Shown: positions 1-10,020 of the stretch, piece by piece
Position numbering within the stretch: the first letter of the stretch is position 1
Layout of the letters: every line of letters starts with the position of its first letter
Assembly (NCBI RefSeq): GCF_050947875.1
Contig: NC_134571.1
Location: forward strand, 223,024,024-223,088,023
Length of the DNA stretch: 64,000 bases
Direction of reading: 5' to 3'
Source: Dermacentor variabilis
Taxonomy: Eukaryota > Arthropoda > Arachnida > Ixodida > Ixodidae
Notes under the pieces: model-generated
What the model was told of the DNA's origin: nothing
The model's input: the letters and a program-made list of their open reading frames with translations, nothing else
Databases searched by the model: none
Program-made: the position numbers and the translations under genes

Positions 1-2
1 CT

Positions 3-153
3 CGCGCTGAAGTTGTTCATGTAGTGCGCATGAAACCCTACTATGCGCTTACGTGAACGCCGAGCTGCACCTGAAGAGCTCCGTTTGTTGTCATCGCCGA
101 AAGAACTTTTTCACGCGAACGAGGCAGTCGCTTTTCGCATGGGGGGCAATTGA
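3..153 (+). pseudogene. gypsy-type integrase C-terminal tail
   Basis: The window opens inside the last part of a Ty3/gypsy pol. The third frame reads AEVVHVVRMKPYYAL, the motif that ends many gypsy integrases (chromodomain-like tail, 'RLKPY'). It then hits a stop; a one-base shift gives another 32 or so residues ending MGGN and a TGA at 151-153. One frameshift is therefore visible and the copy is probably dead. The rest of the element lies to the left of the window. The family is inferred from the motif only. Confidence 0.55.
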
Positions 154-370
154 CACAATGCTGTGGGGCTCCCGCACCGCTGAACGGCGCGCGCAACGGC
201 CGGCGCCATTGAAGACGACGAAGCGCGTACGCTTCACGCTCTTCTTCTGGCCCGCCATTAAACAGAAGCGTATATTTTGTAAGACTCGTCTTCAATCTAC
301 GTTACAATATATACGACAGCGGTTGCGGGGAAACAATATAAGCTTATGTTCAAGGTACGGTACAGTAAGT
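154..370 (+). mobile_element. probable 3' LTR region of the gypsy element at the window start
   Basis: GC-rich sequence directly after the integrase stop is where a 3' LTR is expected. I see no second copy in the window to set its borders, so the end is a guess. From about 371 to 523 I see nothing recognisable. Confidence 0.3.
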
Positions 371-523
371 TGCTGCCATTTCTGAAAAGTAAACGCCATG
401 CAAATACGTCAAGTGGGCAACTTACGCAGGGCGTGCAGAAGCAGAGCCGCAATAATTAGAGCGAACCGCAGGGTCCAGGAGACGTTACGGAAGCGATCGA
501 CCGTCAAATCAACACTTCTGTGC

Positions 524-614
524 CGGCCGCGTTAGCTTTGCGGTTATGGCATTGCTAGAGGTCATGTATTTGATCCGAATCGCGGCAGCCGCATTTCGAC
601 GGGAGCGAAGTAGA
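524..614 (+). mobile_element. tRNA-derived SINE, 5' part (split by LINE)
   Basis: The segment reads as a degenerate tRNA-like head with a B-box-like TTGATCCGAATC near 573, followed by the GCAGCCGCATTTCGACGGGAGCG body start. The same layout, in reverse, occurs at 25268-25530. The SINE stops at AGCGAAGTAGA (604-614) and resumes after the same 11 bases at 6240-6250. It was therefore split by the LINE at 615-6239. Confidence 0.65.
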
Positions 615-666
615 GAGAGAGAGAAAAAACTTTATTTTCATGTTCGGTGGTAACGTGGAAAGGTCC

Positions 667-3600
667 TCAGTCCAGAGCCTCGCTTGCGGCATTCTTCAAT
701 GCAGCACTGATAAACGCCGCAAGGTACCGTTGGTCGTCGGCGCTGGCTGCTTCTGTCAGCCACCCGGCATGGGGTTTAGGGGAAAGATTTGTGGGGGCAG
801 GAAGGGGAGGTGGGGGTGGTCCACAGGACCAGAGGATATGGGATGTGTTCGGGTGTTCGCCACAGTATCGGCAGGGTGGGGGATCTTCAGGTAAGAGGCC
901 GCGGAGGAGGTGCATTCTTGCTGGTGTAGGGAGTGTTTCAGTCTGGGCCTGACGAATCAGTACACCTTGTTCACGGGTGAGCACTTTGCTGAGCTTGGGG
1001 AACTTGCGTCTTGCCTCTTGATATGGCCGCAGAAGCAGGGGAGCCCACCTTTTCGTCTGGGCTGGTCGCGGAATGCAGGGTGCCTGGTTCAAAGTCTCGC
1101 AGGCGAGCTGATTAGCTCTTTCATTTCCCGGCAGTCCGTCATGACCAGGTATCCAGATGATTTCCAGAGGACCCTGAAGGTGCTCTTGAATAAATGTCGA
1201 AGTGTGGGCAGGGAGATCGTTGTGCAACAATTTCCTGCAAGCCGCCATGGAGTCGGTAAATATGATACTTGGGTAGGCTGAGTTACTAAGGGGCATGTGT
1301 TTGATCGCAGTTGCGATGGCTGTCAGTTCCGCTAAGGTCGGATCTGTCTCTGGGAGTAACTCAGTATGTAGAGTTTGGAGGTTGTTATTCACGACTGCTA
1401 TAGCGGAGCCCCGTGCACCAACGCTAGCATCAGCGTACAAGTATATGCCGTCAGGGTGTCTTGCCGTGTACCTCTTGAAGTAGGCAACTCGCTGTCGTCG
1501 CCTCTCCTTGCCTCGTTCTGGATTCATGTGGCGCGGCAGTGGAGCTATAGTTAGAAGTTCGCGTTGTTTCGGGGGTAGTGGGCGCGTGTTCAGAAGGGGC
1601 GCAGCTTCAGGATGATGGCCGATGCTGTGGAGGATGTGCGTACCTTGACACGTGCGCTGCAAACGCAGTTCTTGGGAACGACGATGAATGCTGACTAGTT
1701 CCTCCACCGTGTTATGGCAACCGATGTCAAGTAGGAGCTTAGTGCTGGCACTAAACGGGATGCCGATGGCCAGCTTTGTCGCCTTCCTGATGAGCGCATC
1801 AAGGCGATTGATATCTTGCTTGCGGAGATTGGTATAGGGCAGGTGATAGCGCAGGCGCGACATAATTAGTGCGTTTCTTAGTTGAAGCATATCCGCCTCT
1901 TTCACTCCATTTGCTCGGTTGGAGACCCTACGCATCATGTGCAGCACCTGTTCTCCTTGTCTGAGCAGGTGATGCACCGTCGCAGCGGGACCTCCATCTT
2001 TCTGGATATGGAGACCGAGTACCTTAATACATTTTGGTTGGGAAATCGGCACGCTTTCGTTTACAATTTGTATGGTGGGCGGTCTCCATCTTTTGTGATG
2101 GACCAGTAGCAACTCAGATTTTTCCGGCGCACATCTAAGGCCAATAGTTTGAGCAGCCTCATGCACTCTGTTCATAGCCTGTTGGAGAGTTTCTTGGATA
2201 TGCCCTGGCGAACCCGTGTTGATCCAGATGGTGATATCATCTGCGTAGATCGCATACTTGATGTCGAGGATGTCTCGTAGCGCTCTATGGACTACGCACA
2301 TGGCAAGATTAAAGAGAGTGGGCGAGATCACGGAACCCTGCGGGATACCTCTCTGCGGATGGGGATACTGTTGTGAGGTGATGTCGCCTACTCGTAGTGT
2401 GTACGTGCGACTCCGTAAGAAGTCCCTAATATAGTTATAAAGCTTGGTTCCGCAGCCAGTAGCTTCGAGCTCTTGCAGCATAGCATCGTGGTTAACATAG
2501 TCAAAAGCTTTCTTGAGGTCTATGGCAAGAATAGCTTTAAGTTGAGCGCTGCTTGTTTCCTTCGTGATTTCTTCGTGTAGCTGCAGCAGAACGTCTTGAG
2601 TAGATAAGTGATGTCTGTATCCAATCAAATTACGGGGTAGGTGTTGTGATTGCTCAAGGTGAATTAGAAGTCTGTTAAGCACGATGCGCTCCATTAGCTT
2701 GCCGACGCATGATGTTAGCGATATTGGACGCAGATTCGCTATGGCTTGGGGCTTGCCAGGCTTCGGAATGAAAATGATGCTGGCTGTCTTCCACTCTTCA
2801 GGCAAGCTGCCCGTGTCCCACACATTGTTAATTTGCTGAAGTAAGAATGCATGATCGGCTTCTGTAAGGTTGCGGAGCTGTGTTGTCGTAATTTGGTCTG
2901 GTCCTGGCGCTTTATTCGGCTTTGCTTCTGCTAAGGCACGCTGTAGTTCCGCTAATGTGATTGGGCCGGTGAGACCCTCATTTTCTGGCTCTGCGCTTTT
3001 GTAGTCGGCATACTGTGGTTGCACTGGATCCGCAATGTGTGTTGTTATAAGCTCGTTGAATAGGTCGTCGGTATGCTCAAATGTTTCGAGCAGCTTTCGG
3101 AGCTTATGGGACGTTTCCGTCTTTGTCTGGGTTGGGTCAATGAGTGATCGGATGAGATTCCACGTGGAGCTCATATTCAATGTGTCATTGAGCTTGTTGC
3201 ACGTATCGTACCACTGCTCACGAGTGAGATGTTCAGTGTAGTGGACGATCTGCTCGTTGAGCGTGTTGATGCGTGAGCGTAGTTTTCGATTGAGCTTATT
3301 TCTTTTCCATCTCTTAATGAGGGCATGTCGTGCCTCCCAGAGATGAAGAAGATGCCTGTCCGTGCTTGGTTGCTCCCACTTCTCTATTATTTCCTTCGTG
3401 TGTGATTGAATTCGTTGCCTGACCATCTCTACCCAATCTTTCAAGTGCATGTTTTGGAAGTCTCCTACATGTGTCTTTCGGAACTCATTCCAATCCGTCA
3501 GGCGATGCTTGCGCTGGCGTTTTGGGAATCCTTTGATTTGTAGAAACATCTTTATGACAGTGTGGTCACTCGTTAAAGTATCGTGCGTGTTAACCCATTG

Positions 3601-4182
3601 CGCTGACAGTCGTCCTTTAATGAAGGCGAGATCAGGCGTGGTATCTCTTTCTACGGAGTTTCCGTGCCGCGTCGGGGAGTCGGTCTCGTTAAGGAGAGTT
3701 AGCTGGGCCTGTTGCATATGGTATAGTAGTGCGGATCCTTTGGAGGAGTTTTTTGTGTATCCCCATGAAGTGTGTGGCGCGTTGAAGTCGCCTGCTATTA
3801 GATGATCAAAATACTTCGTTGGCCGCAGATTCGCAACCTCCTTGAAGAAGTCTACTTTCTGTTTTGGCGGGCTATAAACATTTGTGATGAATAAGTGGGG
3901 CTGTGCCTTGCTCTTGACAATCTTAGTAGGAAAGACACGTACAGTGAGGCTCTGTTCAGTGCTGTGGACAACATTTGCCGCTATATCTTTACGAATAAGA
4001 ATGGCCAATGCAGAATTATGGCTATACACCGTATAGCCTGCAAGATGAGGTGTTTGGTTAGTTTCCTGGAGTAGGAGAATGTCGGGTCGACGATCTTGAG
4101 CGGCAATGTACTGCGTGAGAAGGCCCCGTTTTCGAGCAATCCCTCTACAGTTCCACTGCCACACCACCAGATTAGTCGCCAT
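667..4182 (-). CDS. LINE ORF2 polyprotein: AP-type endonuclease, reverse transcriptase, RNase H
   Basis: The ORF encodes 1171 residues. An exonuclease-endonuclease-phosphatase domain occupies about 1-215, with WQWNCRG (8-14), LLLQET (36-41), AGDFNAPHTSWGY (130-142) and SDHTVI (205-210). The reverse transcriptase spans roughly 415-800, with LRPISLTSCVGK, AIDLKKAFDYVNH, GIPQGSVISPTLFN and the catalytic YADD at 646-649. An RNase H domain covers about 912-1035, with acidic residues in YADAS (D918), AELTAI (E952) and TDSMAA (D977), then IWIPGHDGLPGNERAN; the usual last Asp is Asn here. A CxxC...H...C cluster (CRYCGEHPNTSHILWSC) lies near 1110. The protein would nick target DNA and copy the element RNA. 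It starts 4 bases after the ORF1 stop, suggesting reinitiation or coupled translation. No stop or frameshift is visible. Confidence 0.93.
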   Translation of the reverse strand: MATNLVVWQWNCRGIARKRGLLTQYIAAQDRRPDILLLQETNQTPHLAGYTVYSHNSALAILIRKDIAANVVHSTEQSLTVRVFPTKIVKSKAQPHLFITNVYSPPKQKVDFFKEVANLRPTKYFDHLIAGDFNAPHTSWGYTKNSSKGSALLYHMQQAQLTLLNETDSPTRHGNSVERDTTPDLAFIKGRLSAQWVNTHDTLTSDHTVIKMFLQIKGFPKRQRKHRLTDWNEFRKTHVGDFQNMHLKDWVEMVRQRIQSHTKEIIEKWEQPSTDRHLLHLWEARHALIKRWKRNKLNRKLRSRINTLNEQIVHYTEHLTREQWYDTCNKLNDTLNMSSTWNLIRSLIDPTQTKTETSHKLRKLLETFEHTDDLFNELITTHIADPVQPQYADYKSAEPENEGLTGPITLAELQRALAEAKPNKAPGPDQITTTQLRNLTEADHAFLLQQINNVWDTGSLPEEWKTASIIFIPKPGKPQAIANLRPISLTSCVGKLMERIVLNRLLIHLEQSQHLPRNLIGYRHHLSTQDVLLQLHEEITKETSSAQLKAILAIDLKKAFDYVNHDAMLQELEATGCGTKLYNYIRDFLRSRTYTLRVGDITSQQYPHPQRGIPQGSVISPTLFNLAMCVVHRALRDILDIKYAIYADDITIWINTGSPGHIQETLQQAMNRVHEAAQTIGLRCAPEKSELLLVHHKRWRPPTIQIVNESVPISQPKCIKVLGLHIQKDGGPAATVHHLLRQGEQVLHMMRRVSNRANGVKEADMLQLRNALIMSRLRYHLPYTNLRKQDINRLDALIRKATKLAIGIPFSASTKLLLDIGCHNTVEELVSIHRRSQELRLQRTCQGTHILHSIGHHPEAAPLLNTRPLPPKQRELLTIAPLPRHMNPERGKERRRQRVAYFKRYTARHPDGIYLYADASVGARGSAIAVVNNNLQTLHTELLPETDPTLAELTAIATAIKHMPLSNSAYPSIIFTDSMAACRKLLHNDLPAHTSTFIQEHLQGPLEIIWIPGHDGLPGNERANQLACETLNQAPCIPRPAQTKRWAPLLLRPYQEARRKFPKLSKVLTREQGVLIRQAQTETLPTPARMHLLRGLLPEDPPPCRYCGEHPNTSHILWSCGPPPPPLPAPTNLSPKPHAGWLTEAASADDQRYLAAFISAALKNAASEALD

Positions 4183-4186
4183 TGTT

Positions 4187-6058
4187 CTACTGATGATTTT
4201 GCGGAGCGCCCGCTGTAGGGTAAGGAGTGGGTCGCGTTACGCTGGTAGATCGACGTGCTCTAGGTAGTTCGCGCTCTTCCTGGCGCGGTAATGCGGCCAT
4301 CGCAGCCTGCACTTGCGTAGAGACAATCGCCTCTGCCTGGCTCCTGAGGAGCTCGTTGAACAGGGAGCGCATTTGGCTCATTATTTGTTGAGTGTATGTT
4401 TTTAGCGCCTCCTCAACTTGAGCAGCAACCTGTTGAGCTATCTTGGCCTCTAGACTGGTTTGCATGTCTTTCATTTCGTCCCTTAGTTGCTTAAAATCTG
4501 CTTCAAGGTGTTGTAGGGCTGTTGTGTGGTATCTTGCCTTTTTCATTGCCGGTTGCAATGACGCTGGTTCTGCTTCCTGTGATAAGGGTTGCTCTATATC
4601 ACCCAATGGTGTAACTTCAGGTGCGTGTGCCTCTGCTTGCATGTCCATGCCTTCGGTAGGCTCTAGTGATTGTGACGATAGTGTTGACATTTCATTAGGT
4701 CTGCGAGTTTGAAGTAGAGCGTTCTTATAATCTTTGGCTACTTTGTGAGCTCGTGTTTGGACTTGAGATGCACAGGTCACGGGGGGAAAAGGGGAGGTGC
4801 CGGGTGACTGACTCACGTTTCGCTGGTTTGCGGGTTGCTCGTCTTGTTGACCTCGGGAATGATTGTGATCCGGAGACTGGCTGCCACCACCGAGCCGGTT
4901 GCAGTCCCCGGACTGGCCGCCGCTCCCGGACTGGCCACTGCTGCCGGACTGGCTTTGGTCCCCGAAGTGGTCCCGGCCCCTGGAATGGCCGCGTCCCCTG
5001 GATCGGCTGCGGCCCCTGGATCGGCTCCTGCCTTTGGAGCGGCTGCGGCCCCTGGACCGCTGACGGCTTCTGGAGCTACTTCTGTCTCTCGATGTGTTGT
5101 CGGAGTTGCGTTTTGGGCTTGGGCTTCGGCTTGCGATGGTGACTGTTTTCATTTGCTTGTCGTCCTTTCGTTGTTTCAAACGCTTCAGGTAGGCCGCTTC
5201 TCTGACCGCTCTATCAGCGGCTCGTCGCACTTCACAAGTTGGGTCATCTGCCTTGTGGTCCTTGCCACAATTAGGGCAGCCTGGTTTGCAGTCATGATCC
5301 CCTGCAGGATCTCCGACAGACTTTCCACATTTTCTGCACCTTTGTTTTCCATTGTCGCGACAAACGTCTGATCGGTGTCCTATAGCAAAGCATGTTGAGC
5401 AAAATTGCGCCTTGGGTCGGTGAGGGACGCAGCGGTATACACCTCCGCCGAAGATGACCTGGCGAGGTACATGTGAGCCCTTGAAAGTTATGATTGCAGT
5501 GGCTGTTCTACCCATCATACGAGCCGCAATAATCTCATAATTTGGGGCTCGGAGTTCACGCATCAATTCTTCGGTTGGGGTGTTCAGTTCCACGTTGTGA
5601 ATCACACCTCTGCACGAGTTATGGGGTGAAGCGATATAGATGTGGACAGGGTAAGTTTTGCCATTAATAGTGGTTTCATTAATGCGCTGGAGTTTTTCTG
5701 TCGCCGAGGGGTCATCACTGGTTATTATAGCCAAGTTCTTTTCTTTTTTGATGTCTACTGTAGCGGCGCGAGCCTCTGCAGCAGTCAGAGCTGCTGAGAC
5801 GCTTAGCGCGTCGTGAAGCGTTCGTGGGCTCCACTGAGGTAGGAAAAGGCCAGTTGGCGGACGCAGAATGAGCGTTGCAACGTGCTGCGTACCTTGGGAA
5901 CGTTTTGATACTCGAGTGGTCCATCCATCAGTGTCGGTGACGAATTTCGGGGCCATTGCTGCTGAAGGAGTGCGGGCCGTTGGCGTACTTGACGGTAGGC
6001 CTACTCCCCTAGCCGTTAGGGCTAGCTGAGCACCCTGCCAGGTCCGTGACAAAAGCAC
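4187..6058 (-). CDS. LINE ORF1 gag-like nucleic-acid-binding protein
   Basis: The longest reading is 623 residues. A second Met, MAPKFVTDTDG, at codon 35 (start 5956) is an equally likely start. The middle carries three cysteine-rich knuckles: C220-C223-H228-C233, C241-C244-H255-C257 and C261-C264-H268-C275. A long Ser/Arg repeat tract (about 320-370) and a Gly/Ser/Gln-rich stretch follow. A predicted coiled coil rich in Gln/Glu/Lys lies near the C-terminus (about 525-590). Knuckles plus basic RS repeats fit an ORF1 RNA-binding protein that packages the LINE RNA and escorts it to the nucleus. It lies directly upstream of ORF2 with a 4-base gap. No disabling change is seen. Confidence 0.88.
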   Translation of the reverse strand: MLLSRTWQGAQLALTARGVGLPSSTPTARTPSAAMAPKFVTDTDGWTTRVSKRSQGTQHVATLILRPPTGLFLPQWSPRTLHDALSVSAALTAAEARAATVDIKKEKNLAIITSDDPSATEKLQRINETTINGKTYPVHIYIASPHNSCRGVIHNVELNTPTEELMRELRAPNYEIIAARMMGRTATAIITFKGSHVPRQVIFGGGVYRCVPHRPKAQFCSTCFAIGHRSDVCRDNGKQRCRKCGKSVGDPAGDHDCKPGCPNCGKDHKADDPTCEVRRAADRAVREAAYLKRLKQRKDDKQMKTVTIASRSPSPKRNSDNTSRDRSSSRSRQRSRGRSRSKGRSRSRGRSRSRGRGHSRGRDHFGDQSQSGSSGQSGSGGQSGDCNRLGGGSQSPDHNHSRGQQDEQPANQRNVSQSPGTSPFPPVTCASQVQTRAHKVAKDYKNALLQTRRPNEMSTLSSQSLEPTEGMDMQAEAHAPEVTPLGDIEQPLSQEAEPASLQPAMKKARYHTTALQHLEADFKQLRDEMKDMQTSLEAKIAQQVAAQVEEALKTYTQQIMSQMRSLFNELLRSQAEAIVSTQVQAAMAALPRQEERELPRARRSTSVTRPTPYPTAGAPQNHQ

Positions 6059-6250
6059 AGAAACTCACAGTACGTTGGTCCGATCACAGCAGAAGTTGGC
6101 CAAAATGTTCGGATGATGTTCTAGAGGAGCCGAGCCGTGTCTGAGGACTGGTCCTTGTCGAATAAGTTGGCATTCGGGTCTTTCCTGTGGAGCGATGCGA
6201 AGGCACGTATGCTCGGACAGGAGCGACGCTCGCGTCCCCAGCGAAGTAGA

Positions 6251-6392
6251 AAACGCACGTGCAGTTAGATTTTGGGACACGTTAAAAAACATCACGGTGT
6301 CAAAATTAATCGGGAGTCCGCCACTACGGCTTGCCTCATAATCTGAGTACGGTTTTGGCATGTATAGCCCCACAATAAAATTCCAGTTTAAT
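6251..6392 (+). mobile_element. tRNA-derived SINE, 3' part (split by LINE)
   Basis: This is the continuation of the SINE at 524-614. It contains the body elements 'TTAAAAAACATCACGG' and 'CCGCCACTACGGCTTGCCTCAT', the counterparts of the 'TTTAACGTGC' and 'GCACGCCGTAGTG' segments (opposite strand) in the copy at 25268-25530. The 3' border near 6392 is approximate. Confidence 0.6.
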
Positions 6393-8890
6393 ACTTCTGC
6401 CACAATGCGATGTGCCATGTGAGGAAATGGCAACGCTCAACCCTCTCAGAGGTTATGAAATATGGCGCACAGCAACGCCTCAAGCAAACACCTCTCCCTG
6501 TGTGTTCTGTGTACTACGCAGACAAACAGCAGTCGTGCACGCAATGTAACGTTTAACATCAACTCACCACTTTCGTTTTAGCCTAAACGTTGAAGAAATT
6601 AAGCTTTAGCCGTCAACATCACCGCTAATTATCGTCAATCAAAGTATCCAGCACGGAAAGCTTCGCTTACATCGACTCCTATAGTGCGTGGGATCTGCAT
6701 AATTTTTTAAGCGAAGTAAATGATGAGGCGTTAACATGAACCGTGACAGCTGCGTGTTGCTCGTGGGGCCTGCCCCCGTCCCCAGATGTCGTAGTTGATG
6801 GCTTCTCGGAAAACTTAGGTCAATCATGACAGAACTCACAAGCCCAGCTGCAAGTGCTGCTTTAATCTGCAGCAAGTTCCTCGGTGATGAGACGCCTCCT
6901 TTAGAACCGAAGTTCTGCCGAGCCAGTTCTTCGAAAGCGTTCACTTTTCTGAGCTCGTTACCGAGTTTCGCGCCGTTCGCTGGCCTTGCCTGCGCGCCAG
7001 GAAGGTCTTCCTTTGGTGGAATGGCGCGCGCGATAATGCGTGCGCTACCGCCAATGGACTGCTTTAACGTTCGCAGCCAAACGTAAGCGCATTGCCTACG
7101 TAAAGGAACAGCGTAGTTCTAACTGTTCATGCTCCGTACGTTATTGCTTTTCGGCGGTTTACGTACGCGATGATAACGTAAGTTAATTGACGACCTTAAC
7201 GCACCTAATGTATATGTCCGCTGAGAAATAGCGCTGTGGAACATGGCAGCACTTATGCCTCCCTGTTCAGTCATTCAATCAAAGAAACTTTCATTTCTCC
7301 ACTAGAAATATAAGGAAGACGGAAGAAAAAGACGCTAACTGCAGCTTGACAAGGCTCCGGCCCCTACAAAGTCTAGCAGCTAGTGAGCCGCGGTACACTT
7401 TTAAATAATATGTCTATAGGAAGCAACTAAACATGCCTATTGAAAAAAGACACACTTTGACAAAAGATAGAAAAAGAACCTATAATTTCTTAATAGAGAG
7501 CGCAATGGGTTTTAGTTTGTCATACAACGTGGAAATATCTGACATACGGGATCAAAGCGAATTACAAAGCTCTGAAATTTAGAAAAAGAAACAATAAATA
7601 AACATATCCCAAAATATAAGGTTAAAAATCAGTGTCGCATCGAGCAGGTGAAATCTAAACAAAAGAGGCAACGAGAAAGAGCTTGCCATTTGATCTCACC
7701 AGTCAAATAAAATAAACTCAGAATTCTAAAAGAATAAAGATGAATAAAAAGCGCAAAAAAGATACATGGAAACAGAAAAATTTGGACGTATAGTCAAACA
7801 TTTGGTCCCACCAAAACCAGCAACTTTTGAGAAAAATAAGACAACCATTGACAAATACAATGTGATACAAATACACTTTGACAGCATTCTGCGACTACTG
7901 CAATAAATAATACGCAGTATTGCTGAAACTAAGCAAGCAGCAAGCCGTCAAACTACTTGATGGTCATGTGAGCTAAGTTATATCTTGACCTGATACGAAC
8001 AAATAAAACGTGCGCGTTGATGCAGTCTCAGCGATTACGCCTTGTTTGGCATATTTGTTTAAGAGCGCAGCTCGTTGGAATGATAGCGAGTGATTTCCAT
8101 AATTTGTGTGGCATAATCGCTGGAGCCAAGGTTCCTGAATTCTTATGTTGTGCAGGTGGTGTCGCTTTGCTAAACGAAACGAACCGATGAAGTCAGCGTG
8201 AATTTTCGCGATGGTTACGCCCTGGCTATCCTTTTTCGCCAGTAACTGTTCAAACGAGCTTTCGCTTCGTGTAAACTCACCTTCGGCTTTAACTATGAGC
8301 ACATAGCGCGTCCAATTTCTGGGGTCATTCGGCGATTCCGGCGTCTGCACGCCTAACGAGACGCGTCCGCATAGAAATGGCAGGGTGGTTGCTAATGGAT
8401 TGCCTTGACTTGGATATACTAGGAACGAGACGGTTTTTTACCGTCTTCCCTGTGTTTGATCTTCGTTCGCCGAACTAAAATTCTTGAAGAGACGCGTGCC
8501 GTAACATCCCGTAAAGGTACTTGCGTTTAATGTACGTAAGGCGACAAACGCTATTGCAAAATTATCGTTTGAGAGAGGACAGGGTTATGCCCAGCTCGGT
8601 TCTTTTGAACGACTAGTGGCAGAAAGGGACCGCTGGCGGCCGCTGTATACCGTGCTCTGTTGTGGCATTAGGAGGACCCCGAGACCCCCGAGCGATCCGA
8701 TGAGCTCGAGATCGGCAGCTGAAACGCTTACTCCGCCAAGAAAGTATTCCTCGTGCCGGGAAAGCTGCAGCAAGGGGTTTCAGGGAGATGACTCATCCGT
8801 TCGACCCGCAGAAGCACATTGCCTTAATCGCCACGCCCGAGCAGTTTGAGCCACCGAGGTAGAAGCGACGTGCCAGAGTTGTCAAGCGGT
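6393..8890. other. no recognisable gene
   Basis: The stretch is AT-rich between about 7140 and 7970. The longest unexplained open frames are 125 codons at 7973-8350 (-), 101 codons at 6639-6944 (-) and 86 codons at 6826-7086 (+). None shows a motif I recognise, and 6639-6944 and 6826-7086 overlap on opposite strands. The GC-richer part 8580-8890 could be old coding sequence, but I cannot place it. Confidence 0.4.
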
Positions 8891-8894
8891 CAAT

Positions 8895-9745
8895 GCACAA
8901 ATCACCATCACATCACAGCATCGTCGTCATCCCATTGTCCACACACCGTCGTTTTCGTGCCATCTTAATCATTTCCGAATCCTTATTCGGCTCTCGTTGT
9001 ACAGCAATCACGCATTTGATGTCGTGATGCCGTCCTGGTTCCGTCGTCGACATTCGTCATTCGATCATCAGCATACAGTTGTCATCCCATTGTCCTCACG
9101 CTGTCGTTTTCGTACCATCTTCATCATTTCCGAATCCTTATTCGGCTCTCGTTGTACAGCAATCACGCATTTGATGTCGTGATGCCGTCCTGGTTGTTCC
9201 GTCCTCCACATTCGTCATCCTATTATCAGCATACAGTTGTCGTCATCCCATTGTCCTCACGACGTCGTTTTCGTACCATCTTCATCATTTCCGAATCCTT
9301 ATTCGGCTCTCGTTGTACAGCAATCACGCATTTGATGTCGTGATGCTGTCCTGGTTGTTCCGTCCTCCACATTCGTCATTCTATTATCAGCATACAGTTG
9401 TCGTCATCCCATTGTCCTCATGCCGACGTTCTCCTGCCATCTTCGTCATTTCCGGATCCTTATTTGGCTCTCGTTGTACAGCAATCACACATTTCATGTC
9501 GTGATGCCGTACTGGTTGTTCCGTCCTCCACATTCGTCATTCTATTATCAGCATACAGTTGTCGTCATCCCATTGTCCTCACGCCGTCGTTTTCGTACCA
9601 TCTTCATCATTTCCGAATCCTTATTCGGCTCTCGTTGTACAGCAATCACGCATTTGATGTCCTGATGCCGTCCTGGTTGTTCCGTCGTCGACATTCGTCA
9701 TTCGATCATTAGCATACAGTCGTCGTCGTCCCATTGTCCCCGCTG
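8895..9745. repeat. tandem array, five copies of a 155-161 bp unit
   Basis: The landmark GTACAGCAATCAC occurs at 8999, 9154, 9315, 9476 and 9637, giving spacings of 155, 161, 161 and 161 bases. The units differ by scattered substitutions and a 6-base indel, so the array is moderately old. The short open frames across it change nothing about its repeat nature. Confidence 0.92.
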
Positions 9746-9749
9746 TAGA

Positions 9750-9893
9750 GGTCGCCACCTGTGTAATAAGGTGGCGCTACAATCTGAAAAAACCTTGTAT
9801 CTATAAGCGGCTTTGGGGAGTGGAGAAAAAAACGTTGTTTTGGTTTCCGCTTTGCCGGTAGTCCGCCTCGTCCCTTGGCTTGTGTGCAGAACA
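9750..9893 (+). mobile_element. 3' part of an LTR
   Basis: The sequence ends ...GCAGAACA at 9893 and is followed immediately by a primer-binding-site match. That places the end of a 5' LTR here. Its left border is not visible, because the tandem array abuts it. Confidence 0.5.
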
Positions 9894-9912
9894 TGGTGTC
9901 AGGAGTGGGGTC
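9894..9912 (+). promoter_or_regulatory. LTR-retrotransposon primer-binding site (tRNA-Leu type)
   Basis: TGGTGTCAGGAGTGGGGTC is nearly the reverse complement of the 3' end of animal tRNA-Leu including CCA. Minus-strand DNA synthesis of many gypsy elements of the mag type starts at such a site. It sits directly after the LTR end and 18 bases before a gag-like ATG. Confidence 0.65.
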
Positions 9913-9929
9913 CCACCGTTAACACCGAC

Positions 9930-10020
9930 ATGCCTGGCACGGAATCCGCCCCCGCCGAGACCACCGAACCAAAAGTGCATAACGGTCACGCTGGCGCATC
10001 AGAATCGATATTGGATTCCT
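9930..10020 (+). pseudogene. gag N-terminal stub
   Basis: An ATG 18 bases after the primer-binding site opens MPGTESAPAETTEPKVHN..., a Pro/Glu/Thr-rich start typical of gypsy gag leaders. After about 30 codons the sequence turns into LINE reverse-transcriptase sequence, so gag is cut off by an insertion or deletion. There is no independent domain evidence. Confidence 0.4.

Larger units (their letters stand above)
615..6239 (-). mobile_element. full-length I/R1-group non-LTR retrotransposon (LINE)
   Basis: This is a 5.6-kb LINE carrying ORF1 (zinc knuckles) and ORF2 (endonuclease, RT, RNase H), both uninterrupted. The element is flanked by an exact 11-bp duplication, AGCGAAGTAGA, at 604-614 and 6240-6250, and the SINE it interrupts continues on each side. 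Read on the minus strand it begins GGGGACGCGAGCG, has a 5' leader of about 180-280 bases, and ends with AATAAA (complement of 631-636) and a T/CT-rich tail. Complete ends plus open frames suggest a young, possibly still competent copy. The I-clade assignment rests on the presence of RNase H and ORF1 knuckles. Confidence 0.9.

Noticed and set aside
7973..8350. 125-codon minus-strand frame
   Set aside because: No motif, no splice or poly-A support that I can see. Not listed as a gene.
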